In this document: one piece after another, positions 8,510-16,634 of the stretch
Layout of the letters: every line of letters begins with the position of its first letter
Position numbering within the stretch: the stretch's first letter is position 1
NCBI RefSeq assembly: GCF_000368925.1
Contig: NZ_KB849756.1
Location: forward strand, 2,506,416 to 2,570,415
From: Acinetobacter bereziniae LMG 1003 = CIP 70.12
GTDB taxonomy: Bacteria > Pseudomonadota > Gammaproteobacteria > Pseudomonadales > Moraxellaceae
Length of the DNA stretch: 64,000 bases
Reading direction: 5' to 3'
Notes under the pieces: model-generated
Database searches by the model: none
What the model was told of the DNA's origin: nothing
What the model saw: the letters and a program-made list of their open reading frames with translations, nothing else
Position numbers and translations under genes: made by a program

Positions 8510-9697
8510 TTAAGCGATTTCATTGATCGGCGCGTGATACAAGTGCACTTGATTACGCCCAGATTGTTTTGCGCGATATAATGCTTTGTCTGCCAGATGA
8601 ATAATTTTACTGATATTGTCATCATCTATAGAGGTGGCAATCCCGAAACTTGCAGTCAGTTGCACATAATGATGATCAAGTGACTCAATGACTTGATTTT
8701 GGATCGCCAATCGACAACGTTCAGCAAATGCTTGAGCGCTGTCCAATGTGGTGTCAGGTAAAGCAATAATAAATTCTTCACCACCATACCGCGCCACGAT
8801 ATCGGAATGGCGAATTTGTGAAGAGAGCAGTTTGGCAACTTGGCATAATGCTTCATCACCAAAGTGGTGCCCATATAAGTCATTGATATCTTTAAAATGA
8901 TCAATATCAATTAAAATAATGGCATAGTGGGTTTTTTTGCTTTGCATTGCATCGAGTTTTTCATTAAAAAAACGACGATTATATAAATTGGTGAGTGGAT
9001 CCGTTTCGCTGAGTTTTTTGATTAAAGACTCTCTATGTCGCCACTGTGACAATAAAATTTCACATAAAATTAAACACACCATTAAAATGGGGATAATAAA
9101 ATACAACATCGTTCCTACCCAGAACAGATTGTCATGACGATTATTCTCTAATATGCGTATGCTAAAGATGGGTGCATAAGGAATGATGTGCCAATAGGTA
9201 AAGAACATCATTGAAATATAAATCACTAGGGCCGTGATGAGTTGAATATAAATAATTTTTCGATTGAATAAAATGAGCCCCAAACCTGAAATACACACGA
9301 ATGCAAATACTGTTGCAGGGCTATAAATTCCGACTAAAAAACCATCAGTGAGCATTAACATAATAAAAATACTGATGACGATATGGGGTAAGATGGTGTT
9401 CGCCCATGTTTTATGTTGGAAAAAATAACAAAATAGGATCAGAAAAAAAAGCAGTAGTGTTGAACCAAGATTGACCATCAACTGCGATTGAATCAAGCTG
9501 ATATTGACCCATTGCCAAGTTTCTGGGGTCAAAAGGATAAAAACTTTCCATGCAATCCAGGAGAGATGCAGCGCCATAGTGAGGATGAGAATCAGAATAC
9601 ACTTATGCAAACTGCTCCAATTCATAATGATGTTTGAATCAAATTGTGTTTTCAGTTTTTTAAAAAAAAGATTAATGCCTAAATTTGATTCTGCCAT
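8510..9697 (-). CDS. Membrane diguanylate cyclase (GGDEF)
   Basis: A 395-residue enzyme that should make cyclic di-GMP from two GTP. Residues about 25–215 hold roughly six membrane segments with no recognisable extracellular sensor domain. The C-terminal GGDEF domain starts DPLTNLYNRRFF; the active site is GGEEF within RYGGEEFIIAL. The inhibitory-site RxxD (RHSD) lies five residues before it, so product inhibition is expected. The start codon at 9697 has AGAGG 11 bases upstream. A closely related but degenerate GGDEF gene lies just upstream on the same strand. Confidence 0.88.
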   Translation of the reverse strand: MAESNLGINLFFKKLKTQFDSNIIMNWSSLHKCILILILTMALHLSWIAWKVFILLTPETWQWVNISLIQSQLMVNLGSTLLLFFLILFCYFFQHKTWANTILPHIVISIFIMLMLTDGFLVGIYSPATVFAFVCISGLGLILFNRKIIYIQLITALVIYISMMFFTYWHIIPYAPIFSIRILENNRHDNLFWVGTMLYFIIPILMVCLILCEILLSQWRHRESLIKKLSETDPLTNLYNRRFFNEKLDAMQSKKTHYAIILIDIDHFKDINDLYGHHFGDEALCQVAKLLSSQIRHSDIVARYGGEEFIIALPDTTLDSAQAFAERCRLAIQNQVIESLDHHYVQLTASFGIATSIDDDNISKIIHLADKALYRAKQSGRNQVHLYHAPINEIA

Positions 9698-9871
9698 CCA
9701 TATTTATTCCTCTATTCTGTTAGTCAGTCATCATTGTATATTGATCACATTTTCTAAATTATAATGACTAAAATTTATGTTAACAAAACATTATTATGCA
9801 TGATTTGTTAAAAATTTTTTATAAAAATACACACATTAAAAACAGTGCTTCGATGATTTAAAAACGTTTTG

Positions 9872-10477
9872 TTAAGATTGAACTCCTGTACTTGAATAAA
9901 ATTGATGGCGATTGTTTTTTGCCATGTAGAGTGCTTCATCAGCCTGTTGTAAGACTGTACTGCTCATACTGTCTCGCCCCGAGACGGAGACACCACAACT
10001 GGTTTTAAGCGACAGGACTTTGTTGTTAATTTTAAACTCATGATTGTTAATCAAATCTGTTAAACGCAATGCAATTTGTTGCGCTTGCGTTTGATTGACA
10101 TCACTTAAAATTAAAATAAATTCGGACTCACTATAGCGACCGATCAAGTCTGTTTCACGGATATTTTGTGATAGTTCATTAGCAATCGCAGCCAAAGCTT
10201 TATTTGCTGTCTTTAAATTATATTGAGTTTTAATCGTATTTAAATTATCGACGCTCAGCAAAATAATCCCATAATAAGATTCACTTTGTGGGTGCAATTC
10301 TTTTAAATAGCTATTAATGGCAAATTGGTTATATATGCCTGTTTGTGAGTCAATTTCTAAATCATGATTGACTTGGTTTTTGTGAATAAGCTTGGCAATA
10401 AAAGAGTGTTTCAACACTTGATTGAATAATGAGTGAATTTTACGCCGTCTTTCAGAATAAATTTTATTACGCATCAT
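9872..10477 (-). CDS. Degenerate GGDEF-domain protein, no membrane segment
   Basis: A 201-residue soluble protein with a basic N-terminus (MRNKIYSERRRKIHSLF) and one GGDEF-fold domain. The usual DxLTGLxNR is changed to DSQTGIYNQ, and the catalytic GGDEF is SESEF within RYSESEFILIL, so cyclase activity should be lost. The inhibitory-site motif RxxD survives as RETD, five residues before it. This suggests a cyclic di-GMP binding protein rather than an enzyme. It is followed by the active-looking cyclase 174 bases downstream on the same strand. Start could be either of two adjacent ATG codons (10477 or 10474). Confidence 0.75.
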   Translation of the reverse strand: MMRNKIYSERRRKIHSLFNQVLKHSFIAKLIHKNQVNHDLEIDSQTGIYNQFAINSYLKELHPQSESYYGIILLSVDNLNTIKTQYNLKTANKALAAIANELSQNIRETDLIGRYSESEFILILSDVNQTQAQQIALRLTDLINNHEFKINNKVLSLKTSCGVSVSGRDSMSSTVLQQADEALYMAKNNRHQFYSSTGVQS

Positions 10478-11085
10478 TTAATCCATCCGTGCTTGGATTT
10501 TTATTGTGTGATTCTGAGAATGTAGCAATTTATTCAGCCAAACTCAAATTTAAGTTGATGTAAATAATTGATGAATATAAACATAATTTATAAAAGGGTG
10601 ACTAATTTTGCAGTAAAATTTAACAATATAGTCAAACCATCTGATTATTGATACGAGTAATTTGATTTCAATCATGCATATTCAATATATTTCAGGCTTT
10701 TATAAAAATTATTAGAAGCGTTTAGAAATTCATTTATTTTTGTATTTTTGAATCATAGATGGTCTTTCTATCGAGAGAAGGCATGGATATCGCCATGTTG
10801 TGTGGGGGATATAAAAAAACAAAGCACTGCTTTGTTTGCAGCGCAAGAATATGGTTAAACAAAAAATGGTTGAGCAATGAGTCTCATTACCTACGCAAAT
10901 CTATTTAAACTCTAAATATAAAGCATGGCAATGAAAACTTTAAATCATTCAATAATATATTCATCGCATTGGTTGTATTGATCAATAGAAATTATATTTT
11001 TACTGTATACTTTTTTAAGCAGATTGACGATAAAAATAGTGTTGAAGCTGTTTGGGTAAGGCTTAAATTTCGTGATTGATATAAA
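10478..11085. other. 600-bp region without a protein gene
   Basis: It is A+T-rich, and I find no ORF with a ribosome-binding site. The one structured part is a promoter-like pair and a strong minus-strand terminator at 10813–10931, listed separately as a candidate small RNA. Confidence 0.5.
10811..10896 (-). ncRNA. Candidate ~86-nt small RNA (orphan promoter + terminator)
   Basis: On the minus strand, TTGCCA (10926–10931) and TTAAAT (10903–10908) are separated by exactly 17 bases. About 65 bases downstream comes a 9-bp perfect hairpin, AAACAAAGC/GCTTTGTTT (10817–10837), followed by seven T. No ORF lies between, and the nearest upstream minus-strand gene ends at 11152 with its own terminator. 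A U-rich CAACCATTTTTTGTTTAACC stretch precedes the hairpin and could bind Hfq. The start site is inferred from the promoter only. Confidence 0.35.
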
Positions 11086-11125
11086 TAAAAAAAACAACAG
11101 TGAATTCTGCATATTCTCTGTTGTT
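11086..11125 (-). terminator. Intrinsic terminator of the HSL-type hydrolase gene
   Basis: On the minus strand AACAACAG pairs with CTGTTGTT (11118–11125 with 11093–11100) and is followed by a run of T. It lies 26 bases after the hydrolase stop. Confidence 0.8.
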
Positions 11126-11151
11126 TTTGGTCTGAGGCAGGGGTTTAAGGG

Positions 11152-12060
11152 TTAATCTTGATCAATTTTATGTGCAAATTCTGCGAGATCTGCTAAAGAT
11201 TGCTTTGCTTCCTCAAACCATGGGCTAAACATCTGAAAATTGTGCCACATGCCGGTGTAGAGTTTGTAATTAACCTGAACATTTGCTTCTTTGGCTTTTT
11301 CTTCAAAACGTTGTGCATCCGAAAGCAAAATTTCTTTGGAACCAATTTGTACAAGTGTTGGAGGAAGACCTTCAAAATCGCCAAAAATTGGGGATAGCGC
11401 TGGCAAAGAACGATCTAGATGTTTCGGAACATAAAAATCAATGCCAGATTCAAGCGCTTCTATAGACAGCAGTGCATCATGCTTTTGGTTATAACGCAAA
11501 GACTCTCCTGTGAGCGTTAAGTCTAGAAATGGAGACATCAGGATTAATGCGCTTGGAAGTTGTTGTTTATTTTCTGCTTTAATTCTTAACGCTAATGCCA
11601 GAGCTAAATTTGCACCACAAGAATCACCTGAAATGATGATGTCTTTGGGTTGAATGCCTTGATCCAAAAGTTGTTGATAAACATCATAAATGGCGTCACC
11701 CGCTTCAGGGAACTTATTCTCAGGTGCGAGAGGATAATCCAGATGTAGCACTTGCATTTGTGTTCGTGCTGCAACTTCGGAAAGAAAAGCACGATGCGTT
11801 TTAAGCGATCCTACAAAAAAAGCGCCACCATGGATATGTAGAATCATTTGAGTTGATTGTGCTTGAGGTTTGATCTCTTCTGCTCGAATCCCTGCAATCC
11901 GTAAAGGACGTATTTGTACATCTTTACGTTGTGGGAAAACGCGTGCAAGTTGCTCTATCGCAAAGCGCGCTGTAGCAGGAGGAAGATTAAAGCGACTTGG
12001 AAATTTGAAGCTGGATTTAAGAATAGATTCTGTAAGATATTGTTTCAGGGCTGAGTTCAT
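11152..12060 (-). CDS. Alpha/beta hydrolase, hormone-sensitive lipase family
   Basis: About 302 residues. The HSL-family oxyanion motif HGGAFF lies near residue 80, the nucleophile motif GDSCGA (GxSxG variant) near 150, and the acid/base pair is expected at an Asp after QIGSKEILLSD and the His in GMWHNFQMF. Such enzymes hydrolyse short acyl esters in the cytoplasm. An in-frame GTG at 12066 with GGA six bases upstream is an alternative start, two codons longer. It is monocistronic with its own terminator. The physiological substrate is unknown. Confidence 0.85.
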   Translation of the reverse strand: MNSALKQYLTESILKSSFKFPSRFNLPPATARFAIEQLARVFPQRKDVQIRPLRIAGIRAEEIKPQAQSTQMILHIHGGAFFVGSLKTHRAFLSEVAARTQMQVLHLDYPLAPENKFPEAGDAIYDVYQQLLDQGIQPKDIIISGDSCGANLALALALRIKAENKQQLPSALILMSPFLDLTLTGESLRYNQKHDALLSIEALESGIDFYVPKHLDRSLPALSPIFGDFEGLPPTLVQIGSKEILLSDAQRFEEKAKEANVQVNYKLYTGMWHNFQMFSPWFEEAKQSLADLAEFAHKIDQD

Positions 12061-12219
12061 CTTCACGTTTATTCCATATTGTTAAATTTTCGACTTTATT
12101 TTTGTTGATTTACCAACATTTGTTACAAGGGTACACTATATAGTCACATAGAAGAATTGCTTAATTGACGCAAGTTTTTGATACTATAGATTGTCAATTA
12201 GACTAGGGAAAACAAAACA

Positions 12220-12651
12220 ATGAAAAAAATTGTACTCGCATTAGGCGTATTATCGGCAACAGTTCTTGCAAACGCTGCAGATCCACTCAATGGAACAGTT
12301 TGGAAAACAATTGATGATACGACGAAACAACCAAAGGCAATTGTAAAATTCACTGAACAAAAAAATGGAACATTGACGGCAACGATCCAAAGTGTTTTAA
12401 CACCAGGTGAAGAAAACTCGTGCAGCAAATGTGAAGGACCTTATCACAATAAATCATTGAAAGGCGTGACCATTGTTCACGGACTACAAAATGTCGGTGG
12501 TAAGAGTTATGACAATGGTACGATTCTTGATCCTAAAAATGGCAAAACCTATAAACTGAAAGGCGAACTCGCTGGGAATCAATTAAAGTTACGTGGCTAT
12601 ATGGGCATCTCGGCTTTAGGTCGTAACCAAACATGGGTACGTGCAAACTAA
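12220..12651 (+). CDS. DUF2147 secreted protein
   Basis: A 143-residue exported protein. The signal peptide MKKIVLALGVLSATVLANA is followed by a lipocalin-like domain: DPLNGTVWKTIDD at the front, then KGVTIVHGLQNVGGKSYDNG, TILDPKNGKTYKLKGEL and a final GRNQTWVR. This is the DUF2147 pattern (GxW, Y.xG.IxdPxxGktY, R). Two cysteines (NSCSKC) form a CxxC. Function is unknown; the family sits in the periplasm. An intrinsic terminator follows 20 bases downstream. Confidence 0.8.
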   Translation: MKKIVLALGVLSATVLANAADPLNGTVWKTIDDTTKQPKAIVKFTEQKNGTLTATIQSVLTPGEENSCSKCEGPYHNKSLKGVTIVHGLQNVGGKSYDNGTILDPKNGKTYKLKGELAGNQLKLRGYMGISALGRNQTWVRAN

Positions 12652-12671
12652 GACGGACGTTTCTATCATCT

Positions 12672-12703
12672 AAAAAAGCCTGATCAATCGATCAGGCTTT
12701 TTT
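12672..12703. terminator. Bidirectional intrinsic terminator
   Basis: AAAAAAGCCTGAT, loop CAATCG, ATCAGGCTTTTTT, lies between convergent genes. T-runs on both strands support termination in both directions. Confidence 0.92.
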
Positions 12704-12722
12704 ATAGTTTAGCGTAGAACGT

Positions 12723-13079
12723 TTATACAGCAGTTTTTAAGGCTCTAATTTGGTCTTCATCATAACCCACCACAAATTGACCATTCTGTTCAATCACAGG
12801 ACGTTTAATTAAACTGGTATGGGTTGTGAGTGCATCAATTAAATTTTGATCACTGGATAAGGCAAGCTGTTGCTCTTGTTCACTGAGTTTTTTCCATGTT
12901 GTCCCCTTTTTATTCAGCACCACATCTTTTCCTAAGCGATCTAGCCATAACTGAACCGTATCTTTGTCGATACCTTGCTTCTTATAATCATGAAACTCAT
13001 AACTCAAGCCAAGTGTTGTGAGCAAATCAAAAGCTTTCTTCATTGAGTTACAATTTTTGATCCCGTAAATTTTCAACAT
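12723..13079 (-). CDS. Spx/ArsC-family (YffB-like) thioredoxin-fold protein
   Basis: A 118-residue single-domain protein. The N-terminal LKIYGIKNCNSMKKAFDLL holds the single redox cysteine with the conserved following lysines. TTWKKLSEQE and SLIKRPVIEQNGQFVVGYDE (with the R-P-V/I loop) are hallmarks of the ArsC/Spx/YffB group. It lacks a second active-site cysteine at the CxxC position, so it resembles YffB, a glutathione-dependent reductase-like protein, more than arsenate reductase. Its substrate is unknown. Confidence 0.82.
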   Translation of the reverse strand: MLKIYGIKNCNSMKKAFDLLTTLGLSYEFHDYKKQGIDKDTVQLWLDRLGKDVVLNKKGTTWKKLSEQEQQLALSSDQNLIDALTTHTSLIKRPVIEQNGQFVVGYDEDQIRALKTAV

Positions 13080-13284
13080 GTCTTAACCTAACTTACAATT
13101 GTGTGATTTAACTGAAAGAGTAACAAAATTGTCGATCTAGACTGTATAGAATAGATAAAATATTTTAAAGCAGAGGGTGTTCTGTCATAAAAAATTAATA
13201 TAGTAGGATTAATCTTTTGATTAAGTTGGCATGAGATCGACTGAGATAAAAGATTTTTAAAATAACTCAAAAACAAAAAAGCAA

Positions 13285-13472
13285 AAATAAAAAAGAGAAA
13301 ACCCGCATCTAATCATCCTGATTATGCGGGTCTCATTACAACGTCCAATGTCACATCCTTGCAAAATAAATATTCAACATATTTATTTCTTTTCGTCCTA
13401 CGGCGTCCTATCCCTTTGCTGTCATCCTGACAATGTCCCTGTGCCGTGGAAGGTATAATGCGCTTATTGCAG
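13285..13472 (-). ncRNA. Putative CsrA-sequestering small RNA (GGA-motif rich)
   Basis: The minus strand carries eight GGA triplets in 123 bases (TCC on the plus strand at 13316, 13344, 13356, 13396, 13406, 13411, 13425 and 13436). Two sit in hairpin loops with the same AGGAT loop: TGTC/GACA at 13420–13432 and AATC/GATT inside the terminator at 13311–13323. GCAAGGATGT (13353–13362) is nearly the known optimal CsrA site. A 9-bp AU stem spans 13364–13388. A strong intrinsic terminator (ACCCGCAT/ATGCGGGT plus T-rich tail) ends the unit. The 5' end is inferred from a TATATT box at 13480–13485. The pattern is that of RsmX/Y/Z or CsrB RNAs; I infer the function. Confidence 0.6.
13286..13331 (-). 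terminator. Intrinsic terminator of the GGA-rich RNA
   Basis: ACCCGCAT (13324–13331) pairs with ATGCGGGT (13301–13308). The stem continues as AATC/GATT with an AGGAT loop and a two-base bulge, then TTTTCTCTTTTTT on the minus strand. Confidence 0.88.
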
Positions 13473-13581
13473 TGAAGAAAATATACGATAACACGACAAA
13501 TTTTGTAGGTTTTTACCGCATATTCAGTGCACACTTGTAAACTTATTGAGTGGATTTTGAATAAAAACCACTCAAATTGGC

Positions 13582-14400
13582 TTAAATTTTGTAGTCAATG
13601 ACCACTGGAGCATGGTCGCTATACCATTCATCTTTATACACCCAAGCATTGACGGTACGCTCTTTCCAGTCAGGTGAGCAAGCATGATAATCAATTCGCC
13701 ACCCGACATTTTTTGCCCGAGCTTGTCCGCGATTGGACCACCAAGAATATAGTTCAGCTTCTTTACGTACTTCTCGGAAGGTGTCGACATAACCTAAATC
13801 ATCATAAATATGATCAAGCCAAGCACGTTCATGAGGTAAGCAACCCGAAGATTTTTGATTACCCGACCAATTTTTAATGTCGATACGTTTATGCACAATA
13901 TTGTAATCACCACAAACAATGATTGATCTGTCTTCATCACGCCATTGTTTTAAAATTTTTGCATATTCTTCTAAGAAATGGTCTTTACGCGCCTGAGCTT
14001 CATCACCAGATGAACCTGAAGGGAGATACAATGAGCAAATTTGTACTGGTTTATCTAAACCAAGATCAAATTCAGCTTGGATAAAGCGACCTTGACTGTC
14101 TGCAAGCTCAAAACCTAGACCATTGCTGATCGATTTAAAAGGCAAACGACTATAGATTGCAGTACCTGCATAACCTGATTTTTGCGCAGGAAACAGATGG
14201 GTAAACCAACCCTCTGGTTTAAATTTATCTGTCCATTGCTCGTGTGTAATGCGGCTTTCTTGGATACAGATTACGTCGGCATCCGACTTTTCCATCCATT
14301 CGAGTAAGCCTTTGGTGACGGATGAACGTAAGCCATTTACGTTAATTGAGACAACTCTTAAAATTTTTTGATCACTTGGATAGCTACTCTTTGGTATCAT
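13582..14400 (-). CDS. crc: Crc / exonuclease III family protein
   Basis: A 272-residue member of the exonuclease III/endonuclease fold. Segments such as GLGFELADSQGRFIQAEFD, DIKNWSGNQKSSG, ERAWLDHIYDDLGYVDTFRE and NVGWRIDYHACSPDW match Pseudomonas Crc closely, and the pyrE neighbour is the classical position of crc. Unlike Pseudomonas Crc, the nuclease residues look intact: NVNG, QE (ICIQES), GDYN and SDHAP. It may be an active AP endonuclease/3' exonuclease, a carbon catabolite repression factor acting with Hfq, or both. It is divergent from pyrE, 40 bases apart. Confidence 0.82.
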   Translation of the reverse strand: MIPKSSYPSDQKILRVVSINVNGLRSSVTKGLLEWMEKSDADVICIQESRITHEQWTDKFKPEGWFTHLFPAQKSGYAGTAIYSRLPFKSISNGLGFELADSQGRFIQAEFDLGLDKPVQICSLYLPSGSSGDEAQARKDHFLEEYAKILKQWRDEDRSIIVCGDYNIVHKRIDIKNWSGNQKSSGCLPHERAWLDHIYDDLGYVDTFREVRKEAELYSWWSNRGQARAKNVGWRIDYHACSPDWKERTVNAWVYKDEWYSDHAPVVIDYKI

Positions 14401-14440
14401 GCGCAGTCATAACCTCAATGTATGAATTTTGGAGCACCTC

Positions 14441-15091
14441 ATGTCAACGCCAGCTCAGTTTAACCCACAAGCTTTTATCGAACTCGCATTATCACGTGGT
14501 GTGCTTAAATTTGGTGAGTTTACTTTAAAATCAGGTCGTGTGAGCCCTTATTTTTTTAATGCAGGTTTACTCAACGATGGTGAAGCATTATCGCTTTTAG
14601 CTCAAGGTTATGCAGATAAATTAACACAATGTAACAACGTCGAAGTAATTTTTGGACCAGCGTATAAGGGGATTCCTTTCGTTGCTGCGACTGCTGTAGC
14701 GCTATCTCAAGTTCACAATCAGAGTGTACCTTGGGGGTTCAATCGCAAAGAAGCAAAAGATCATGGTGAAGGTGGTGTTTTGGTGGGTGCTTCAGTTGAA
14801 GGCAAAAAAGTTTGGATTATTGATGATGTGATTACCGCAGGTACTGCGATTCGTGAAGTTGTCACGATTCTTAAAAATGCAGGTGCAACAATTGCAGGTG
14901 TATTGGTTGCACTTGATCGCCAAGAAAAAGGTCAAGGTCAGTTGTCTGCGATTCAAGAAGTTCAGAAAGAGCTTGAGATCCCAGTTCATGCTTTAATTAC
15001 CATGAAAGACTTGATGGATTATCTGGATGCGAAAGGCGACAAAGATGCTTTAGCGAAAATGGAAGCTTACCGTGTGAAATATGGTATATAA
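14441..15091 (+). CDS. pyrE: Orotate phosphoribosyltransferase
   Basis: A 216-residue type I phosphoribosyltransferase that joins orotate and PRPP to orotidine 5'-phosphate in pyrimidine synthesis. The PRPP motif is VWIIDDVITAGTAIRE, and the catalytic loop region is NRKEAKDHGEGG. ATG 14441 is preceded by GGAG at 14431; the in-frame TTG at 14429 is upstream of that site and is rejected. It is divergent from crc, so both promoters must overlap in the 40-base gap. A terminator follows at 15111. Confidence 0.95.
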   Translation: MSTPAQFNPQAFIELALSRGVLKFGEFTLKSGRVSPYFFNAGLLNDGEALSLLAQGYADKLTQCNNVEVIFGPAYKGIPFVAATAVALSQVHNQSVPWGFNRKEAKDHGEGGVLVGASVEGKKVWIIDDVITAGTAIREVVTILKNAGATIAGVLVALDRQEKGQGQLSAIQEVQKELEIPVHALITMKDLMDYLDAKGDKDALAKMEAYRVKYGI

Positions 15092-15110
15092 GCTGAAAAA
15101 TTAGATAAGA

Positions 15111-15135
15111 TAAGGAGCATCAGCTCCTTATTTTT
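15111..15135 (+). terminator. Intrinsic terminator after pyrE
   Basis: TAAGGAGC, loop ATCA, GCTCCTTA then TTTTT. Confidence 0.88.
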
Positions 15136-15166
15136 ATGGTCAATGAAGGATTAGGTACCATATTCA

Positions 15167-15700
15167 ATGTTAATTCTTGTGATAATCGTTGTTGTGGCTG
15201 TATTAGGCATTATTTTTGCCAAACAGATCGACCAACGACGCTGGCAACGATACCAATTTGAAAGAGATATTTATTTTCGACAATATCCTTTTCAGTGGAA
15301 AGGTTTAGAACAGTTTGAACTGGTTCTAAATATCAATGCGCAAGCGCAAAAAAAATTGATCAACCAACTGATGTTAAGACCGTCAAATGACAGCTATATC
15401 AGAAAATCATCCATACAGCGTGAACCAGAATATCCAAGACAACATTATACGATCAAAGTGATGGTACAAGATTTCACGATTGGCTATTTAGAAACAAAAT
15501 ACGCTGAATTATTCGGAGCGAGTCTCGATCAAACGGATTTTGAAATTGGTCGCCCAATTGAATTAAATGCTGAAATTATTGTTTTTGAAAGGGATAATGA
15601 AGTTTCCTGTCGTGTAAAACTAGATTTGCCTCGTAATCCAAAAACTGCATATCAATATTTAATTGAAAATAACCAACAACAATTTAAAGAAAAAAATTAA
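15167..15700 (+). CDS. Membrane-anchored hypothetical protein
   Basis: I do not recognise this 177-residue protein. It has one N-terminal membrane span (LILVIIVVVAVLGIIFA) followed by a basic stretch (KQIDQRRWQRYQFER), so the rest should face the cytoplasm. The remainder is hydrophilic mixed alpha/beta with no cysteine cluster or known motif. The C-terminus is very rich in Asn, Gln and Lys. It lies 75 bases after pyrE, beyond a terminator, and is probably transcribed alone. Confidence 0.55.
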   Translation: MLILVIIVVVAVLGIIFAKQIDQRRWQRYQFERDIYFRQYPFQWKGLEQFELVLNINAQAQKKLINQLMLRPSNDSYIRKSSIQREPEYPRQHYTIKVMVQDFTIGYLETKYAELFGASLDQTDFEIGRPIELNAEIIVFERDNEVSCRVKLDLPRNPKTAYQYLIENNQQQFKEKN

Positions 15701-15890
15701 AAATAAAAACAGAGGAAAAGAAGCATCGGGCTGTGACTACGACAGTCCTGCATCACGCTCTTTAATTTGAAACAAGATTTTTTTGATCAACGCAAGGATT
15801 TCTATCTGTGTGATTAAGCTCGCACATAGCCTCTCACTGCTTGTAAGGCTCTATTTCGCACAGATAAAGTGTTGGCATGAGCTAGAGAGA

Positions 15891-16610
15891 TTATCTCTCA
15901 TCATCCATATGTGAATTGAGCAAATAAATACTTTGAACAATATGTTTCTGATTTTGAAAGGTATGGGCGACACGGTGTGTCTGAAACTCTTCAATGGTGA
16001 AGTTTAATGTGTATTCTTGAATAACGTCTAAACTCACCAAGTGCGTGATCAATTGATTGTGTTGTCTTAAAACTTGGATTTGAAGAGGAATGTTGAGATT
16101 GTTTTGAAACTGCAAATCCTTGTATCCATAGACCACAGTGGCATCACTGCCTAAAGGTGTAAAACGTTCATGTTCTTGATAAATATCTATAGAATGTGAA
16201 TGCCTTTCTACAATCACTAAACCAGCTTTTAATGCACTGATATAGAGTGAAGACGAAATTTGGCAAATTCCACCTCCAAGATCTTCTGAAATGACCCCAT
16301 TCACTAGATTGCGTCCTGCTTTATAGCCATTTTTTAAGGTGGGTGCTTTCACCAAATGCCAAAATGAAAAAATCTGCTGTGGTTGAATGATCACGCCATT
16401 TAAGGTTTGGATGGCAAGATCAATATTGTGGATTTTATTTGAGAAATAAGCATTCGATTTGATTTCCTGCGACGTTGAAATTTGGTATTCCGATAGCCAT
16501 AAATTTTGTTGTGTCAACGCAAAATTTGCTGAGGAAAATAGATGTTCTCGGCTATACCTTCGCAACTGCTGATAACGTAATTTCCATGATTTAGGTAAAT
16601 ATTTTTTCAT
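15891..16610 (-). CDS. VanW family protein
   Basis: A 239-residue protein. The central region QQIFSFWHLVKAPTLKNGYK, followed by ISEDLGGGICQISSSLY and ALKAGLVIVERHSHS, is the VanW-domain signature (GGGxCQ.SSxLy…A…aGl…eRhxHs). VanW is an accessory protein of unknown biochemical role, first seen in vancomycin-resistance clusters; members are widespread in bacteria without glycopeptide resistance. No signal peptide is evident. It lies 24 bases after the methyltransferase gene on the same strand, so the two are probably cotranscribed. Confidence 0.82.
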   Translation of the reverse strand: MKKYLPKSWKLRYQQLRRYSREHLFSSANFALTQQNLWLSEYQISTSQEIKSNAYFSNKIHNIDLAIQTLNGVIIQPQQIFSFWHLVKAPTLKNGYKAGRNLVNGVISEDLGGGICQISSSLYISALKAGLVIVERHSHSIDIYQEHERFTPLGSDATVVYGYKDLQFQNNLNIPLQIQVLRQHNQLITHLVSLDVIQEYTLNFTIEEFQTHRVAHTFQNQKHIVQSIYLLNSHMDDER

Positions 16611-16634
16611 GTAGAGTTATGCTAGTGGGTGAGG

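Larger units (their letters stand above)
13080..13581. other. 500-bp non-coding interval holding a small RNA gene
   Basis: There is no credible protein gene between the Spx-like gene and crc. The right part has a hairpin without a U-tract just downstream of crc (TTGAGTGG 13546–13553 with CCACTCAA 13568–13575), then the GGA-rich RNA gene on the minus strand. A spurious 70-codon minus-strand frame overlaps that RNA and has no ribosome-binding site. Confidence 0.6.

Noticed and set aside
13322..13534. A 70-codon minus-strand frame between the Spx-like gene and crc
   Set aside because: It overlaps the GGA-rich RNA and its terminator, has no ribosome-binding site, and its composition is unlike the neighbouring proteins.
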